Positions 8,316 to 17,092 are shown, numbered from the stretch's first letter. The stretch: 45,312 nt of DNA from Candidatus Handelsmanbacteria bacterium (GCA_016867395.1 VGJS01000035.1:1-45312), one strand, 5' to 3'. Made by a program: numbers and translations. The notes: a model not told the origin generated them from the letters alone.

Positions 8316-9953
8316 TCAGTTGGAGCTGGGTTTGCCCTGGGGGCGGGAGGGCTGACGGGAGGGACCACCACCCCGGCGGCGGTTGCGCAACCGGCCGGTG
8401 TAGCGCACCGCCCTGGTCTCGCGCATCACCATCACCTTAACCTGACCGGCAAAGGTCAACTCGTTCTTCACCCGCTCGGCGATGTCGAAGGCCAGGATGG
8501 CCGCGTCGTCGTCGCCGATACGATCCCCCCGCACCATGACCCGGATCTCGCGGCCGGCGTTGATGGCGAAGACATCCTTCACCCCCTCAAAGGAGTTGGC
8601 GATCTCCTCCAGGCGCATGATCCGGCGGGCGTAACCCTCCAAATCCTCGCGCCGGCCGCCGGGACGTATCGACGAGATGGTGTCGGCGGCCTTGACGATG
8701 AAGCAGATGGGCGAGAGCCGCTCGCTGTCCTCGTGGTGTTCGGCGATTACCTCCTTGACCACCGGGTGCTCGTCGAACCTGTCGGCCAGGTTCACCCCCA
8801 ACTCGATGTGGGAGCCTTCCATCTCCCGGCTGACGGTCTTGCCGATGTCGTGCAAGAGGCCCGCCCGCCGGGCCAGGCGCACGTCGAGGCCGATCTCGGC
8901 AGCCATTAGACCGGAGAGGTGGGCCACCTCAAGGCAGTGCTGCAACAGATTCTGGCCGAAGCTGGTGCGGTACTTGAGCATGCCCACGTAATGGGGCAGC
9001 TCGCGGTGGGTGTCGGTGGCGCCGATCTCGGCGAGGGCCTTGCGACCGGCCTTCTCCATGTCGTCCTCCACACTCTGCTTGCACTGCTCGACGACCTCCT
9101 CGATGTGGTTGGGGGTGAAGCCCCCGTCGGCGATCAGCCGCTCCATGGCTCGGGCTGCCACCTCGCGTTTGGCCGGGTCGAAGGAGGAGAGCAACACCGT
9201 GTCCGGGGTGTCGTCCACCACCACCTTGACCCCGGTGGCGGTCTCAAAGGTGCGCACGTTCCGCCCCTCCTTGCCGATGATCCGGCTCTTGATGCTCTCG
9301 TTAGGCAGGGTGACGGTGGAGGTGGAGACCTGCACGGCTTCGTCTACGGCGCAACGCTGGATGGCCTGGGCGATGATCTTCTTGGCCTCGCGCTCCGACT
9401 CCTCGCGCACCCTGGCCTGTTCGGCGCGGATCAGGGCCGCGGCGCGGGCCCGTACCTCGCCGGCCAGGTGTTCCAGCAACTGCTCCCTGGCCTCCTCGGA
9501 GGTGAGATTGCCGGCCAGCTCCAGCTTCTGCCGGTAGCTTTCGAGGGTGCGCTGCACCTCGGCCTCCATCTCCTTGTTGGTCCCCTCCTGGAGGGCCAGC
9601 CTTTTCTCGTGGGTGTGCAGGCGGGTCCACTCCTTCTGCACCTCCTCCCGTTGGCTGTTAATCTCGCGGCTGCGGAAGGCCAGTTGTTTCTCGCGCTGCC
9701 CCATCTGCTGGGTTTGGCCTTCGAGGGTCTTCTCCTGCGCAGTGCGGAGCTTATACCAATGGTCCTTTTCTTCTAGTAACTGGAGGCGTTGGGCCCGGTC
9801 CTCCTCTGCTAGGCGGCGCTGGGCCCGTTGCTCGGCCTCGGCTTCGAGCTGGGCCCGGGTGTTCTTCTTCGTCTGCTGGCTGAGGAAGTACCCCATCCCC
9901 CCTCCCAGGATCAACATGCCCAGACAATACAGAACTGGCACGGACTCGTTCAT
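8316..9953 (-). CDS. rny: Ribonuclease Y
   Basis: 545 aa. Endoribonuclease that initiates mRNA decay at the membrane. Layout: an N-terminal membrane anchor (VLYCLGMLILGGGMGYF), then a coiled coil to about residue 200 rich in Glu, Gln and Arg, a KH domain with IIGKEGRNVRTFE, an HD domain with HCLEVAHLSGLMA and LLHDIGKTV (metal-binding His-Asp), and the family C-terminal domain. Most homologues end shortly after the ETRAV segment. This one continues about 25 residues as a basic, Arg/Pro/Gly-rich tail, possibly an extra RNA- or partner-binding extension. It lies between the aminomutase-family gene and dxr with gaps of 28 and 20 bases. Confidence 0.95.
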   Translation of the reverse strand: MNESVPVLYCLGMLILGGGMGYFLSQQTKKNTRAQLEAEAEQRAQRRLAEEDRAQRLQLLEEKDHWYKLRTAQEKTLEGQTQQMGQREKQLAFRSREINSQREEVQKEWTRLHTHEKRLALQEGTNKEMEAEVQRTLESYRQKLELAGNLTSEEAREQLLEHLAGEVRARAAALIRAEQARVREESEREAKKIIAQAIQRCAVDEAVQVSTSTVTLPNESIKSRIIGKEGRNVRTFETATGVKVVVDDTPDTVLLSSFDPAKREVAARAMERLIADGGFTPNHIEEVVEQCKQSVEDDMEKAGRKALAEIGATDTHRELPHYVGMLKYRTSFGQNLLQHCLEVAHLSGLMAAEIGLDVRLARRAGLLHDIGKTVSREMEGSHIELGVNLADRFDEHPVVKEVIAEHHEDSERLSPICFIVKAADTISSIRPGGRREDLEGYARRIMRLEEIANSFEGVKDVFAINAGREIRVMVRGDRIGDDDAAILAFDIAERVKNELTFAGQVKVMVMRETRAVRYTGRLRNRRRGGGPSRQPSRPQGKPSSN

Positions 9954-9981
9954 GGAAGGGTCTCGCTGGCGTGCAGGTTTT

Positions 9982-11367
9982 TTAGTTCCGGCGCGGCCGG
10001 CTGGCCGCCCGGTCGAGGGCGGTGCGGATCATGGCCGCCCTCTCCCCCTCCTCCGCCCAGCGCCGCTGTACCGGCGACGACAGGGTGTGGACCGGGTCGA
10101 AGTACAGGAACTGGGTCCCTGGCATGACCGTGGGGCTGGTGAACACCGCGATCCCCTCCTCACGGTCGTAATATTCATACGAATGTACGTCGCGTTTGCC
10201 GCCCCCGCCCTTCGTATCTAAGACAAAGGTAGGAACGTGGAAGCCAGCGGTGGTGCCGCGCACCTGCTTTTCCAGGTCCATGGCCTGCTGCAGGGTGGTG
10301 CGCAACTCCTCCACCCCTTTGACCATATCGTGGACAAAGACATAGTAGGGCTGCACGTTGAGGAAGCTGAGCCGCTTGACCAGCAGTTGCATGGTCTCGG
10401 CCCGGTCGTTCACCCCCCGCTGCAGCACGCACTGGTTGCGCACCACCACCCCCTGCTCGGCCAAGAAGTCCAGGCCCTGGCGGGTGATGGCGGTGATCTC
10501 GTTGGGGTGGTTGAAGTGGGTGTGGAGGGCCACCGCCTTGTGCAACTGCCGGCTGCGCTCCACCACCCGCAGGAAGGCCCCCACCCACTCCTGGTCCCCC
10601 ACCAGCTTCTGGGGCATAACCGCCGGACCCTTGGTGGCGAAGCGCAGGCGGCGAATGTGCTCCAGGTCGAGAAGGGTGTTGCCGATGTGTTCGAGCTGCT
10701 CGGGGCGGAGGTTGTACACGTCGCCGCCGCTGACGACGATGTCCTCTAACTCCGGCCGCGAGGCGATGTACGAAAAAGCCTGTTCCCACCGCTCGGAGCT
10801 GGCGCCGAAGTGCAGCTTCTCCACCTGGAGGGTGTCCAGGCCCACGGCGTAGGAGCGGGTGCAGAAACGGCAGTAGACCGGGCAGGTGTCCAGCGCCAGG
10901 AAGAGGGCGCGGTCGGCGTAGCGGTGGGTCAGACCCGGCACCGGTGAATGCTTCTGTTCGTGCAGTGAATCCAGCGCCAGTTCGGGGTGGTCGGGCATCC
11001 AGCGCGAGGCCAGGGGCAGGAATTGGAGGCGGAGGGGGTCCTCGGCCGGGCTCTTCCAGTCGATCAAACTGAGAATGTAGGGGGAGAGGCGCAGGCTCAT
11101 GGTCGAGCGCAGCACCCCCTGGCCCACGTCCTGGTAAAAGGACTCGGGCACCAGGGGGCCCACCACCTCGCGCAACTTAGCGACATTGGTGACGCAGTTG
11201 CGGCTCTGGAAACGGTGATCGTGGAATTCCTGTGCACTCAGGTGGCGATAGGCGGGCAACTGCTGCCAGAAGGCGTCGTCGCGCAGTTCCTTGTGGGCGG
11301 TGGCCGCCGGGGTCGCCGGCGGCCTGGTACAGGGGGAAGGGGCTTCGGGGCTTCGGGGTTGGCTCAT
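9982..11367 (-). CDS. kamA: Lysine 2,3-aminomutase family radical SAM/PLP enzyme
   Basis: 461 aa. The radical SAM motif is CPVYCRFC (Cys-x3-Cys-x2-Cys), followed by VVSGGD for SAM binding. The KAM-family segments NQCVLQRGVND and DMVKGVEELRT are present, as is a PLP-lysine loop, DTKGGGGKRD, with the Asp that binds the substrate amino group in known enzymes. After that loop the C-terminus (HSYEYYDREEGIAVF) differs from classical KamA, so another amino acid substrate, or EpmB-like action on EF-P, remains possible; no efp gene is in the window. The open frame runs further upstream, but ATG 11367 has a TAGGAGGCGCC site and lies 8 bases after folE. Confidence 0.85.
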   Translation of the reverse strand: MSQPRSPEAPSPCTRPPATPAATAHKELRDDAFWQQLPAYRHLSAQEFHDHRFQSRNCVTNVAKLREVVGPLVPESFYQDVGQGVLRSTMSLRLSPYILSLIDWKSPAEDPLRLQFLPLASRWMPDHPELALDSLHEQKHSPVPGLTHRYADRALFLALDTCPVYCRFCTRSYAVGLDTLQVEKLHFGASSERWEQAFSYIASRPELEDIVVSGGDVYNLRPEQLEHIGNTLLDLEHIRRLRFATKGPAVMPQKLVGDQEWVGAFLRVVERSRQLHKAVALHTHFNHPNEITAITRQGLDFLAEQGVVVRNQCVLQRGVNDRAETMQLLVKRLSFLNVQPYYVFVHDMVKGVEELRTTLQQAMDLEKQVRGTTAGFHVPTFVLDTKGGGGKRDVHSYEYYDREEGIAVFTSPTVMPGTQFLYFDPVHTLSSPVQRRWAEEGERAAMIRTALDRAASRPRRN

Positions 11368-11375
11368 GGCGCCTC

Positions 11376-12017
11376 CTACCGGTCCCTGCTGTTTTTCATC
11401 AACAGATCCAGGAATTCCTTTCGCACCACCTGGTCTTCGAAACAACCGCGGATGGCCGAGGTGGTGGTATAGGCGCCGGGTTTCTCCACCCCGCGCATCT
11501 CCATGCACAGGTGCCTGGCCTCCATCACCACAATGGCCCCCTGGGGCTCCAGTTTTTCCACCAACAGGTCGATAATCTGCTCGGTGAGGCGCTCCTGCAA
11601 CTGGGGCCGGTGGGCGTAGAAATCGACCACCCGGGGGATCTTGCTCAGGCCGACGATCTTCTGGTCGGGGATATAGGCCACGTGGGCCCGGCCAAAGAAG
11701 GGGATCATGTGGTGGGCGCACACCGAGTAGAACTCGATGTCCTTAACGATCACCATGTTGCTGTACTGCTCTTCGTTGGGAAAGGTGGTGAAGGTCGGCT
11801 CGTTGCCCTCTTCGAGGCCCCGGAAGATCTCCAGGTACATGCGCCCCACCCGGTCCGGGGTATCCCGGAGGTGGGCGTCGTCGAGGGGCAGGCCGAGGAC
11901 CTCCATGATCTGGGAGAAGTGGCCGGCGATCTGGTCCACCCTGTCCCAGTAGGCTTTGGGGCCCTGGGAGCGCTTTCGTTCGTCGGGGTCTTCAGGTTCG
12001 CGTCGATTGCGCGGCAT
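11376..12017 (-). CDS. folE: GTP cyclohydrolase I
   Basis: 213 aa. Makes 7,8-dihydroneopterin triphosphate from GTP, the entry to folate, queuosine and tetrahydropterin synthesis. Zinc-binding Cys and His are in VCAHHMIPFFG and Cys in HLCMEMRG. DTPDRVGRMYLE, VGLSKIPRVVDFYA and the QLQERLTEQI helix are conserved. The N-terminal 25 residues are charged and not conserved. ATG 12017 follows AGGACAGG. The frame could start earlier, but the extension crosses the hairpin region at 12052-12088. It heads the folE-kamA-rny-dxr run; the queD-like gene further along the same strand uses its product. Confidence 0.95.
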   Translation of the reverse strand: MPRNRREPEDPDERKRSQGPKAYWDRVDQIAGHFSQIMEVLGLPLDDAHLRDTPDRVGRMYLEIFRGLEEGNEPTFTTFPNEEQYSNMVIVKDIEFYSVCAHHMIPFFGRAHVAYIPDQKIVGLSKIPRVVDFYAHRPQLQERLTEQIIDLLVEKLEPQGAIVVMEARHLCMEMRGVEKPGAYTTTSAIRGCFEDQVVRKEFLDLLMKNSRDR

Positions 12018-12051
12018 GACCTGTCCTGTGGCTGGGAAAACGCGTGGTAAA

Positions 12052-12088
12052 GGCAGAGGGGCCAAAGCCCGCGCTTCGCCCCTCTGCC
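12052..12088 (-). terminator. Strong hairpin between peroxiredoxin gene and folE
   Basis: A perfect 11-bp inverted repeat, GGCAGAGGGGC (12052-12062) and GCCCCTCTGCC (12078-12088), encloses a smaller nested AAGC/GCTT pair. On the minus strand it follows the peroxiredoxin stop and is succeeded by only three T residues, so it may be an intrinsic terminator of modest strength, an attenuator or an RNA-stabilising structure. It splits the long minus-strand series into a stress part and a pterin/RNA/isoprenoid part. Confidence 0.5.
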
Positions 12089-12107
12089 AACGACCCGGAT
12101 CAGGATC

Positions 12108-12578
12108 TCAGTTCAGGGACTCGAGGCAGGCCTTGACCGCCGCGAAGTCCGGCAGCACCTTGGCGTCGTCGGACACCGAGGCGAAGCGGACCACCCCGCC
12201 TTTGTCGATGACGAAAGCCGAGCGCTTGGCCACGCCCTTTAAGCCGATGAGATCCTCGTACTGCGCCCCGTACGCGGCGCTGACTTCCTTGTTGAAATCG
12301 CTCAGCAAGGGGATGGTGATTTTCTCCTTCTCGGCCCAGGCCCCCAGGCTGAAGGGGCTGTCCACACTGATCCCCAACACCTCGGCGTTGAGGTTTTGGT
12401 AGGTGCCCAGCCCGGCGGAGATCTCGCAGAACTCCGCGGTGCAGACCCCGGTGAAGGCCAGGGGCACGAAGAGCACCACCACGTTGCTCTTTCCCCGGAA
12501 GGATTCCAGGCTCACCTGCTCGCGCTTGGTGTTGGGCAGGGTGAATGCGGGTGCGGTGTCGCCAACTTTGAGTGCCAT
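12108..12578 (-). CDS. Peroxiredoxin (AhpE/PrxQ-like)
   Basis: 156-aa thioredoxin-fold peroxidase reducing hydrogen peroxide and organic hydroperoxides. PLAFTGVCTAEFC holds the peroxidatic Cys, with a second Cys five residues later as in PrxQ/BCP proteins. The Thr and Pro of the active site and a distal Arg (KRSAFVID) are in place. The open frame extends upstream, but ATG 12578 has AAGGGGGAG just ahead and the family begins at MALKVGD. It lies 11 bases after the superoxide dismutase gene, so superoxide and peroxide removal are co-transcribed. Confidence 0.92.
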   Translation of the reverse strand: MALKVGDTAPAFTLPNTKREQVSLESFRGKSNVVVLFVPLAFTGVCTAEFCEISAGLGTYQNLNAEVLGISVDSPFSLGAWAEKEKITIPLLSDFNKEVSAAYGAQYEDLIGLKGVAKRSAFVIDKGGVVRFASVSDDAKVLPDFAAVKACLESLN

Positions 12579-12589
12579 CGGTCTCCCCC

Positions 12590-13201
12590 TTATTTGGCGG
12601 CCTGGAAGCGGCGGGCCACCTCGGCCCAGTTCACCACGTTCCAGAAGGCGGCGATATAGTCGGGCCGGCGGTTCTGGTAGTGGAGGTAATAAGCGTGCTC
12701 CCACACGTCCAGGCCGAGGACGGGGGTGCCGCTGCCGTCCATCAATGGGCTGTCCTGGTTGGGGGTGCTGAGCACCTCCAGTTTGCCACCCTTGACCACC
12801 AGCCAGGCCCAGCCACTGCCGAAGCGGGTGGTGCCGGCTGCGGCGAACTTCTCCTGGAAAGCGGTGAAACCGCCCAGGTCCCGGGTGATGGCCGCGGCCA
12901 GGTCGCCGCCGGGTTCCCCGCCGGCCTTGGGGGCCATGACCGTCCAGAAGAGGCTATGGTTGGCGTGCCCCCCCCCGTTGTTGCGCACCGCGGTGCGGAC
13001 AGCCTCGGGCACAGCGTTGAGGTCCACGATCAGATCCTCGACGCTCTTGGCCGCCAGAGCGGGATGGGCTTCGAGGGCCTTGTTGACGTTGGTGACGTAG
13101 GTGTTGTGGTGCTTGCCATAGTGGATTTCCATGGTCCGCGCGTCGAGGTGCGGCTCCAGCGCGTCGAAGGCGTAGGGCAGAGCGGGCAGGGTGTAGGCCA
13201 T
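12590..13201 (-). CDS. sodA: Superoxide dismutase (Fe/Mn type)
   Basis: 203 aa, normal length. The N-terminal [16 protein letters not shown], metal-ligand His in [11 protein letters not shown], the second His in HANHSLFW, and [15 protein letters not shown] with the Asp and His ligands are all present. No secretion signal is visible, so it is cytosolic. The frame is open far upstream, but ATG 13201 follows AAAGGGAG and matches the family start. Metal preference (Fe, Mn or cambialistic) cannot be fixed from these motifs, so the sodA/sodB choice is nominal. Peroxiredoxin lies 11 bases downstream and the IscU-like gene 32 bases upstream. Confidence 0.95.
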   Translation of the reverse strand: MAYTLPALPYAFDALEPHLDARTMEIHYGKHHNTYVTNVNKALEAHPALAAKSVEDLIVDLNAVPEAVRTAVRNNGGGHANHSLFWTVMAPKAGGEPGGDLAAAITRDLGGFTAFQEKFAAAGTTRFGSGWAWLVVKGGKLEVLSTPNQDSPLMDGSGTPVLGLDVWEHAYYLHYQNRRPDYIAAFWNVVNWAEVARRFQAAK

Positions 13202-13233
13202 AGGGCTCCCTTTCACAAGGTGTGGGTGAGGGG

Positions 13234-13620
13234 TTAGAAGTTTGTTGCTTCGCAGCCTCGGCGGTAATCGGCCAGGGCGGCGCGAAGAGCCTCGGCGGCC
13301 AGCGCCGCGCCGTGGGCCTTGAGGGGGGGCAGGCCGCCCAGAGCGCCCTCCACCTCCCCGCTGCCGAGCTGTTCCAAAGCGGAGAGGGTGGAGCCCGTCG
13401 CCAGCTCGGTGAGGACGGAACCGGCAGCAATGGCGGCGGCGCAGCCAAAGGTGCGGAAGCGGGCCCGCCGCACCTGCCCGTCCTCCACCTCGAGATAGAG
13501 CTGCATTTCGTCGCCGCAGGCCTCGTTGAAGGCGCGGCCCACCGCGTTGGCCCCCTCCAGCGCCCCGGCATTGCGGGGGTGCTGGAAGTGGTCGAGGACC
13601 GTGTTGTTGTAGAGCGCCAC
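13234..13620 (-). CDS. IscU/NifU-N-like Fe-S cluster scaffold with a missing third Cys
   Basis: 128 aa from GTG 13620 ([17 protein letters not shown] is the IscU start). Scaffold proteins hold a nascent [2Fe-2S] cluster on three Cys plus Asp/His. Here the first is in EACGDEM and the second in TFGCAAAIA. In the third site, normally His-Cys-Ser, the His is kept but the Cys is Gly ([11 protein letters not shown]). A Cys near the end (RRGCEATNF) might substitute. An alternative ATG further upstream (MPAQHPP) would add a Cys-containing, poorly conserved leader. Its place beside sod and peroxiredoxin fits repair of oxidised clusters. No iscS or sufS is nearby. Confidence 0.8.
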   Translation of the reverse strand: MALYNNTVLDHFQHPRNAGALEGANAVGRAFNEACGDEMQLYLEVEDGQVRRARFRTFGCAAAIAAGSVLTELATGSTLSALEQLGSGEVEGALGGLPPLKAHGAALAAEALRAALADYRRGCEATNF

Positions 13621-13676
13621 TGGTAGTTCCCAATCGGTTGGAGAAGAGGTGCATGCGGGAGGGTGCTGCGCCGGCA

Positions 13677-13988
13677 TCAGGCCTGGAGATTGACCAGCCC
13701 CCCGCCCTTGCTCCTCCAGTATTTGCGGGCCAGTTGCACCAGCTCCCACATCAGGGTGTCCCGGGAGAGGAGGTCGATGAGGACCTGCTGACGGCCCTGG
13801 CCCTCCTTCTGAATCAGGCCCATGCCCTGCAACATCAGGAGGTGTTGGACCACCCCGGTCTGCAGCAGGGTGCGGTTCATTTCGGACAGGGATATCACAC
13901 TCTTGGCGGCGACTTCCAAGAGCAACTGCTCGTAGAGTTCGGCCAGTTCGCCGGAGAGGGTTACCTCGACCTTGAATATTTTATCCAT
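13677..13988 (-). CDS. Conserved-looking 103-aa protein of unknown function
   Basis: Starts at ATG 13988 ([20 protein letters not shown]) behind GGAGCGGTGGG. The protein is mostly helical by composition: an amphipathic Leu-rich N-terminal half, and a central [20 protein letters not shown] that could be a small wHTH-like or dimerisation segment. The C-terminus is basic ([12 protein letters not shown]). There is no Cys, signal peptide or membrane helix. It is the first open gene after the psp-like locus and sits 56 bases before the IscU-like gene. I do not recognise the family. Confidence 0.6.
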   Translation of the reverse strand: MDKIFKVEVTLSGELAELYEQLLLEVAAKSVISLSEMNRTLLQTGVVQHLLMLQGMGLIQKEGQGRQQVLIDLLSRDTLMWELVQLARKYWRSKGGGLVNLQA

Positions 13989-14184
13989 CGCCCACCGCTC
14001 CAAACCCCGGTAGGGGCAAATATAGCGAGAGGGGGGGGCCTGTCAAGGCGGGCGGGGCTCGGCTGCCGATGAGGTAATGCCGGCACCGGAGGTGACGGAA
14101 ACGGTCGTAGGTCAGTCCCCGGCCCTGGGCGGCTTGTTTCTGTCTGCCCGGCCTGGGCGAGAGCCCGGCGCGGCAGCCCGGCTT

Positions 14185-15468
14185 CTAAGTTTCCGAGCTG
14201 TTTGTCGAAGGTGCTCTGCCCGGGGGCGAACACCCCCTGCCCCTAAACCGCGGGGGCAGGTCCGCGGCCTCCACCTCCCTGCCCTGGGCCACGCACAGGG
14301 CCCGTTCCACGGCGAACTTCAACTCGCGCACGTTGCCCGGCCAGGGGTGGGACTCCAGAGCGGCCAGGGCGGCGGGGCTGAAGGGCTTGAGGGCGATGGA
14401 GGGCACCTCGCGGCACAATTGTGCGGCGAAAAAATTCACGGGCGGGGAGACATCCTTTGGCCCGGCGCGCAGGGGGGAAAGCCGGATTACCGAGAAGCGC
14501 AGGCGGTCATACAGGTCGGCGCGGAAACGGCCGGCGGCGATCTCCTCGGACAGGTCGGCGTTGGTGGCCGCCACCACCCGCACGTCCACCTTAAGAATGC
14601 GGGTGCTGCCGATGCGCTCGGATTCCTAATACTCGATCATCCGCAGCACGTTTTTCTGGAATTCGAGGGAGGTGTTGCCGATCTCGTCGAGGAAGAGGGT
14701 GCCCCAGTCGACGCTCTTAAAGCGGCCCCGGCGCTGGTCGATGGCCCCGGTGAAGGCGCCCTATGAGGGGCCGAAGAGTGCGGATTCGAGGAGGTTTTCG
14801 GAAAGGGTGGCACAGTTGAGCTTGACCAAGGGTCGCTCCCGGCGGTCGCTGCCGTAGTGCAGCGCCGCGGCGATCAGCTCCTTGCCGGTGCCCCGCTCCC
14901 TTAATTCAGCACCGGCCGCGGGATGGATGTGATGCGCTCCACCTGTTCTAGGATGCCCTGGATGGCGGGGCTGCGGCTGACGATCTGGTAGCGCCGGCCC
15001 AGTTCGCCCCGGTAGGAGGCGTTCTCCTGGCCCAGGGTTTCGTTCCCAGCCCGCGGCCGGGCGTTGTCCCGCAGGAACTGGAGCATGTGCTCCAACTTCT
15101 CCATGCCCAGTTCCAGCTTGTCCTCGACGTAGAGGTCTTTCCCGATGAAATCAGCCACCCCGCCTGGATGGCCTGCACCGCCGCCTCGACGCTGCCCTTG
15201 CCGGTGAGGATAATCACCGGCAGCCCAGGCTGCGGCCCTTGAGCTGCCGCGACAACTTGATGCCGTCCGGCTCGCCGACACCAAAATCCATGTCCAGCAC
15301 CACCAGTTCCACCTCCCCGCCTTCCTTCCCCAAAGAGGCGAACAGGGCCCAGCCGATAGCAAAGGACCCCACCTTCTTGCCCCACCGCTGTAGTTTCCGG
15401 GCCAGGAACTGGCGCAGTTCCGGCTGGTCGTCGGCGACCAGCACCCAGCCTTTGCGGGGCTCTTTCAC
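14185..15468 (-). pseudogene. NtrC-type sigma-54 response regulator, broken
   Basis: Pieces of one protein appear in order in three frames. The receiver domain starts at ATG 15468 (WVLVADDQPELRQFL, phospho-acceptor region VVLDMDFG), continues after a frameshift near 15225 (LPVIILTGKGSVEAAVQAI) and after another near 15160 ([18 protein letters not shown]). The AAA+ domain is reached after a third frameshift at Walker A near 14900 ([14 protein letters not shown]). Then follow [17 protein letters not shown], the sigma-54 contact GAFTGA, GTLFLDEIG, DVRVVAATN and HPWPGNVREL. Two in-frame TAG codons interrupt it, at 14761-14763 just before GAFTGA and at 14626-14628. No Fis-type HTH is seen after the AAA+ domain. 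It is the probable activator of the sigma-54 promoter at 18649-18664. Confidence 0.85.
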
Positions 15469-15475
15469 CGGCCCC

Positions 15476-16657
15476 TCAGCCCAGGGCCTGAAGGGGGACC
15501 ACGCTATGGCTTACTTCGAAATTGACCTGCAGGTCAAGGTGGAAGACGGTGCCGTCGCCTACCCGGCTCTTGGCCGGCAACTCGCCGTGGTGGGCATGGG
15601 CGATGCGGCGGGCGATGCTCAGCCCGTAGCCGTTGCCCTGCTCGCTGGTGCTGAACGCGGGGTCGAAGAGGTGATCGAGGTTTATCGGGATGGATACCGG
15701 AGCCGTCGTCCTACACCTCAAAAAAGACCCCCCCTGATCCAGGTCGCAGCCCAAGCTTAGGGTGAGGTTCCCCCCCCAAAAACATCGCGCCTCCAGCCCG
15801 TTGAGGCCCAGGTTGAACAGGGCCTCGCGCAGTAGCCGCTCGTCGGCCTCCACCGGAGGCTCCTCCTCCTGGACCCGCAGGTGCAACCCGACGGCCCCGG
15901 CCTTAAGGAGCAGGGCGGCGCAGACCCGCTCCACCACCAGTGCGGGGTCCAGCAGCACAAACCTCACCTGTTCGGGTTTTATGGCGCCCAGATACTTTAC
16001 CCACTCTTCGCGAAGGCGTTCCTGTTCGGCCGCCAGCTCGGCCACTTCCGCCTCCAGGGCCGGCTGCTCAGCAGAGCCATCAGGTTTTTCAGCTGGTGCC
16101 CCTTGGAGCACAGGCCCTGGTCGGTCTGCTCCCGGCTCAGCTCCATCAGTTCCAGGGATAGGCTGGCCAGCACCTGGGGGCCCGCGGCCCGAAGTCCTCG
16201 GCGATATAGGTGTATTCCGAGGCCCGGACCTCGGGTTCGACGTGGTAAAAGAGCAACCGGGCCAGATTGACGTAGGGGGTGGCCAGGTTCGGGTAGTTGC
16301 AGGGCCACCTTGAACTCCGCCAGAGCACCCAGGGCCTGGCCTCATTCCAAAAACACCAGATCCAGGCTGTCGTGCTCCGTCGCCGAAAGGGGGTTGAGGG
16401 CCAGGCCGCGGCGGTAGGCGCGGATGGCGAGGGGGCGGGTCTGCACCTCGTCGGCGTAGAGATTGCTCAGGGCAAAACAGGCGCGGTCCTCCCCCGCTTA
16501 GGGCTGCCCCCCGTCGCAGGCGGCCAGGATGGATTCCAGGTGGCTGATGCCCGCCCTGGCGCCCCCGCCGGCCCGCCCCTGGCCCACGCAGAGCAGGGCC
16601 TGCTGGAAACGAGCCTGCAGGTGCTCGGCTCGGGCAGCATCCCGCCCGCCGGCGGAC
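15476..16657 (-). pseudogene. TPR-domain sensor histidine kinase, broken
   Basis: Reconstructed from several frames. The N-terminal part looks like tetratricopeptide repeats (CFALSNLYADEVQTRPLAIR, ALGALAEFKVAL, YVNLARLLFYHVEPEVRASE). Next come an H-box with the likely phospho-His (KGHQLKNLMALL) and a HATPase domain with an N-box (LLREALFNLGLNGLEA), DDGSGI and GYGLSIARRIAHAHHGEL. Lesions are TAA at 16498-16500, TGA at 16342-16344 (same frame as the TAA), TAG at 15711-15713 just before DDGSGI, and at least three frameshifts (near 16300, 16190 and 16080) plus one near 15690. No membrane segment is visible, so it was probably a cytoplasmic sensor. It lies just upstream of the response regulator, as expected for a two-component pair. 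Confidence 0.8.
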
Positions 16658-16825
16658 TCAGCGGTCTAGCAGCCGCCATCCCGCGTAGACCAGCAGCCAC
16701 ACCAGCGCGGCGCCGGCCAGCATGAAGACGAGGGAGAGGAGGAAGCCGACGGTCTTGAACAGCAGCATGACCCCCAGCACCACCCCGATGACCAGCAGGA
16801 ATGCGCCCAGTATCTTGGCAAACAT
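16658..16825 (-). CDS. 55-aa two-helix membrane protein in the psp-like locus
   Basis: Short intact frame starting at ATG 16825, 5-13 bases after a strong AGGAGG. The peptide is MFAKILGAFLLVIGVVLG, then a Lys-containing turn (LLFKTVG), a second helix (FLLSLVFMLAGAALVWLLV) and a short basic end (WRLLDR). It resembles in size and shape the small membrane components (PspB, PspG or PspC parts) of phage-shock systems, but I cannot assign it to one. It is one of the few unbroken genes of the locus. Confidence 0.65.
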   Translation of the reverse strand: MFAKILGAFLLVIGVVLGVMLLFKTVGFLLSLVFMLAGAALVWLLVYAGWRLLDR

Positions 16826-16827
16826 TG

Positions 16828-17073
16828 CTAACCCTCCTGTATTTTGATCCGCTGCGTTTCGAGTTGTTCCAGCTTTTCGCCGATGGCCAGCACCACTTCC
16901 TGGATGTCGCTGAGGCGGTGCTCCAGTTCGGCGAGGCGGCCTTCAATAAGCGCGTCGAACTCCTTGGCCTGTTTCTTTCCCAATTGCCGCTTTTCCATGT
17001 TGAGGTTCACCCACTTGACCAGGCCGCCGCACAGGATGATCCCGCAGACCCCCAAGCAGATGATCTGGACCAC
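16828..17073 (-). CDS. Small membrane/coiled-coil protein, PspB-like (second tandem copy)
   Basis: 81 aa if started at GTG 17073: one hydrophobic helix (VVQIICLGVCGIILCGGLV), then a charged coiled coil (FDALIEGRLAELEHRLSDI, EVVLAIGEKLEQLE). This single-TM plus coiled-coil layout is that of PspB, which at the membrane relieves PspA inhibition in enterobacteria. An ATG at 17078 has a much better ribosome site (AAGGAGAGG, 10 bases ahead) but is out of frame by one, so a base may have been lost between 17071 and 17078. The TAG stop overlaps the ribosome site of the next gene. The upstream gene 17093-17399 looks like a paralogue. Confidence 0.55.
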   Translation of the reverse strand: MVQIICLGVCGIILCGGLVKWVNLNMEKRQLGKKQAKEFDALIEGRLAELEHRLSDIQEVVLAIGEKLEQLETQRIKIQEG

Positions 17074-17092
17074 TCCATACCTTGACCTCTCC

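Noticed and set aside
14220..14262. Terminator formed by CCTGCCCC/GGGGCAGG near the end of the response-regulator pseudogene
   Set aside because: The repeat is perfect but lies in sequence still readable as the regulator's C-terminal region and has no T run.
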